Below, in pieces: positions 61,682-64,000 of a stretch of 64,000 nt of DNA (within the stretch, counting starts at the first letter, position 1; every line of letters begins with the position of its first letter). The notes under the pieces were generated by a model that saw only the letters and a program-made list of their open reading frames with translations, had not been told where the DNA came from and searched no databases. The position numbers and the translations under genes were made by a program. The DNA comes from Ampullaceana balthica (lineage: Eukaryota; Mollusca; Gastropoda; Lymnaeidae), in NCBI GenBank assembly GCA_944989445.1, contig CALYLW010001376.1, positions 62,001-126,000 of the forward strand, in the 5' to 3' direction.

Positions 61682-61772
61682 ATGGCCTCCTTAATTTTGG
61701 AGAAATTTTGGGGAGTTTTTAAACATAAAACCGGCAATGTTATTGGAATGATTCATATTAAAGCACTTCCAG
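61682..61772 (+). CDS. Probable first exon of a BtpA-family protein
   Basis: aacaacaATGG start. Thirty codons plus one base reading MASLILEKFWGVFKHK, then NVIGMIHIKALP, donor CCAG|GTTTAC giving a following Gly. The 'VIGMIHxxALPG' motif is the hallmark of the N-terminus of BtpA-domain proteins (TIM-barrel fold, found from bacteria to animals, e.g. nematode F13E9.13). The remaining exons are not seen by 64000 and probably lie outside. It is divergent from cyclin E. Confidence 0.5.
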
Positions 61773-61950
61773 GTTTACTTATCTTAGAAAGACTGCTAGG
61801 TTTACCGTAAAATGATAGTTACTCAAAATCATTGTTATGAAACTCCAGAATAGGTTCAACTTTACAGTTGATACTTAATTTATACATACAGTGTAAAACA
61901 GTGTAGTCACTATAGTCTACTGTAGTGTAGTCTGAAGTACCAGTGACTCT

Positions 61951-62123
61951 AGGGTTGCCAGATGTCCGGTTTTGTACCGGACTATCCGGTGTTATCGTTA
62001 TTTGTCCAGTGGAAAAATGAAAGCAATACCGGACATTTTACATTTAAATATTGTGCCATCCACAAAATTCGACACTAGTGTCCGGTATTTTTGAGTTTTG
62101 AGACAGCCACCTGGCAACCCTAA
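61951..62123. mobile_element. hAT-like MITE with exact 8-bp duplication
   Basis: Ends AGGGTTGCCAGATGTCCGG and CCACCTGGCAACCCTAA. GTGACTCT is duplicated exactly at 61943-61950 and 62124-62131. Interior holds repeated ccggac/gtccgg blocks. Confidence 0.9.
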
Positions 62124-62785
62124 GTGACTCTGACCAGTGCCAGTGACGCCAGTGTCATGTCCTCATCATGCCTCATGTACTACACCAGTACTAGTAACTA
62201 CAATGGCCAATGAATGGTCTATGTCAAGTATTTTATAAGCCTACTCATCATGTTTTCAGGCTTAGACAGGGACTGCAATGACGATGATTACCTACATTGT
62301 CCTACATTCACTACATTTGATTTGAAGCCCTGCATACTGCATATGCACGATGGCGTGTGAAGTAAATTAACATACTAAATACTACATTGTCTACATACTA
62401 CATATTCATATAGACAGTTACTGAAACAAGATGCCAGCTAAAATAATAATTTATTTACTTCAAATTCAAATTTACTTTGTAAATATGCACAGTAGCACAG
62501 GAGTCAAGTACTGTACGAGTATGACTTGGCATACTAAAACTATATAGATTATAAATTAGAAAGTTGTTGTAAATAATTAGTAATAATATGAGACTATATT
62601 CGTCTATAGTCTATACTATGACTATGGCTGATAAATATTAATATTGTCCAAGTCAAGTGTCTCCAAGTTCAGTAACCATATAATAGACTGGGGGCTATCT
62701 GACCGGTGAGCTTTCATGTGACCACTGTGGTCAAATAGAATCACCATATAATTCTTGGCTCATACATAACTTTTCACTTGCTTCA
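62124..62785. other. AT-rich stretch with tagtctacta-like short repeats
   Basis: Many ctac/acta/gtag words (actacattgtctacatact type) but no regular period; no exon recognised. Confidence 0.45.
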
Positions 62786-62789
62786 TAGT

Positions 62790-62870
62790 AATCATAGCTC
62801 AGTCTGTTAGGGCGCTTGTCCTGTAGACAGATGGTTAAGGGTTTGAATCCTTCTGAAGCCTCAAACCGGT
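62790..62870 (+). pseudogene. tRNA-like sequence (A and B boxes), probably a pseudogene
   Basis: tagctcagtctgttaggg resembles an A box with D-arm, and gggtttgaatcc a B box. GCTTCA upstream (62781-62786) can pair with TGAAGC downstream. The gap between the would-be acceptor stem and D-arm is too long and the T-stem has a mismatch, so a functional tRNA is unlikely. Confidence 0.4.
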
Positions 62871-64000
62871 AATGAATGATCATAAATCATAAAAGAAATG
62901 ATGAAGATGGATTTTGTTTTTTATTTATTTTAAAGTTGACTTTTTTAAAATACGAATTTATCCCAGTTTTGGATTTAAGATTTTTGGATTACTTAAAGAT
63001 TTTTGTTGTGAATTTTAATATTTGACGTGTCCTATTTACTGCATTCAATATTCTTAACACCAGTACCAAAGCAGTAAATTCTTGAGTAAAACTAAAAGAA
63101 AAATGATCTGATAACAAACTTTTTATAGTAATGTAATGATAGCCAAAAGAAAGTTACATATTTCAAACAATAAAGAATACTCTATATTTATAGATTTTGT
63201 GAAGGCAGTACCAGTTTATATGAAGCAAACTTTGATTCTCATACAAAACAGAGCTAAATTTTTAAAAAAAATATTGAGTTTTTAGCCCAATTTGGACTAA
63301 CTTAAAGATTTTTTGTATTTATTGCATTAAAACTTTCATTAAATTTGACAGTTCTATATATTAAACCCCCCAAAAATCAATTTAGCCAGCTATTTCTGAA
63401 ACAGATGGAATAGAAACTAGGAATGAGATCTTAAATAGATTGGTTACATGACCACAGGTCACTGGAACTATGAGCCCCGCCCCTTCCCCCAACCTGTACT
63501 CGTCTGTTAGCCGGAAAGATAGACCCGGTTTTCTTAGAGCCTATTATTCATGCTACTGCCAATCACTCACTGACATTAATATTTACTATTATTAATTTGC
63601 ATGGATTGACTTAACAGACAGTTAAATAACAAATAACATTATCTTGAAATTGAATTTACTCAATAATTTAACAATTGTGTTTAAATTCTAACTTTTTGAC
63701 AAGGCATAGTCGTAATTCATTATGCCCCCAGTTTGCAAGAGCCATGAGGAAGTGAGGTTTAGATGGGCAAAATTATCACCTCATAGCAGCTATTATTGGG
63801 CACACATTCAGCAGCTCTTTATGTCAGTGTGATAAGGAACTGGGCATGACACAGAGCGAAGACCAAGGCTTATATTTAAATAATTTTGAATGATAACATC
63901 TTGATCTCTTCATGTCTATCCATGACAGGCACTCCTCAAAATAGTCATTCTGTGAAAAATATTGTTGATTACGCATGTCATGAAGCATCACTCTACAAAA
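62871..64000. other. AT-rich end of window, nothing recognised
   Basis: No further exon of the BtpA-like gene, repeat or RNA gene identified. Confidence 0.4.

Overview
The window is eukaryotic nuclear DNA, almost certainly from an invertebrate animal. Its genes have many short coding exons with GT-AG introns, the intergenic DNA is AT-rich, and tRNA-derived SINEs, LINE 3' ends, hAT-like MITEs and minisatellites are everywhere. A gastropod-type mollusc would fit, but the sequence alone does not prove it. There are no bacterial operons, no CRISPR array and no viral genes.

Four host loci can be reconstructed by joining exons with compatible phases. (1) About 2.05-22.4 kb, plus strand: a transglutaminase. 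Fifteen exons are visible, from the N-terminal domain to the stop codon; the extreme 5' end is missing or unrecognised. The catalytic Cys, His and Asp lie in three separate exons. (2) 31.0-37.9 kb, plus strand: a Dok/IRS-type adaptor of four exons and 873 codons (PH, then PTB, then a long tyrosine- and proline-rich tail). (3) 44.7-60.5 kb, minus strand: cyclin E in twelve coding exons (531 residues from the distal ATG, or 469 from an in-frame internal ATG). (4) 61.68 kb, plus strand: one probable first exon of a BtpA-family protein, divergent from cyclin E across a roughly 1.2 kb interval that holds three E2F-like sites.

Layout: 0-23 kb is transglutaminase with introns full of minisatellites and transposons. 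23-31 kb is a transposon-rich spacer with a 1 kb array of 25-bp units and two LINE remnants meeting tail to tail. 31-38 kb is the Dok gene, whose first intron holds three tandem arrays. 38-44.7 kb is a quiet AT-rich spacer with one GC-rich 721-bp insertion flanked by a 12-bp direct repeat. 44.7-60.5 kb is cyclin E, with a large third intron. 60.5-64 kb is the shared upstream region, the BtpA-like exon and AT-rich sequence.

The most unusual theme is the link between tandem arrays and splice sites. A 24-bp array repeats the transglutaminase exon end plus its 5' splice site more than 40 times. A 1.5-kb array of 21-bp units grew inside an antisense LINE whose edge lies about 20 bp from an acceptor. 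The start of the terminal exon is partly duplicated on the far side of a 26-bp array, giving an in-frame alternative stop. A 27-bp array in Dok intron 1 repeats a strong donor-like sequence. One LINE 3' end also shares its tail with the abundant SINE, which suggests the two are mobilisation partners.
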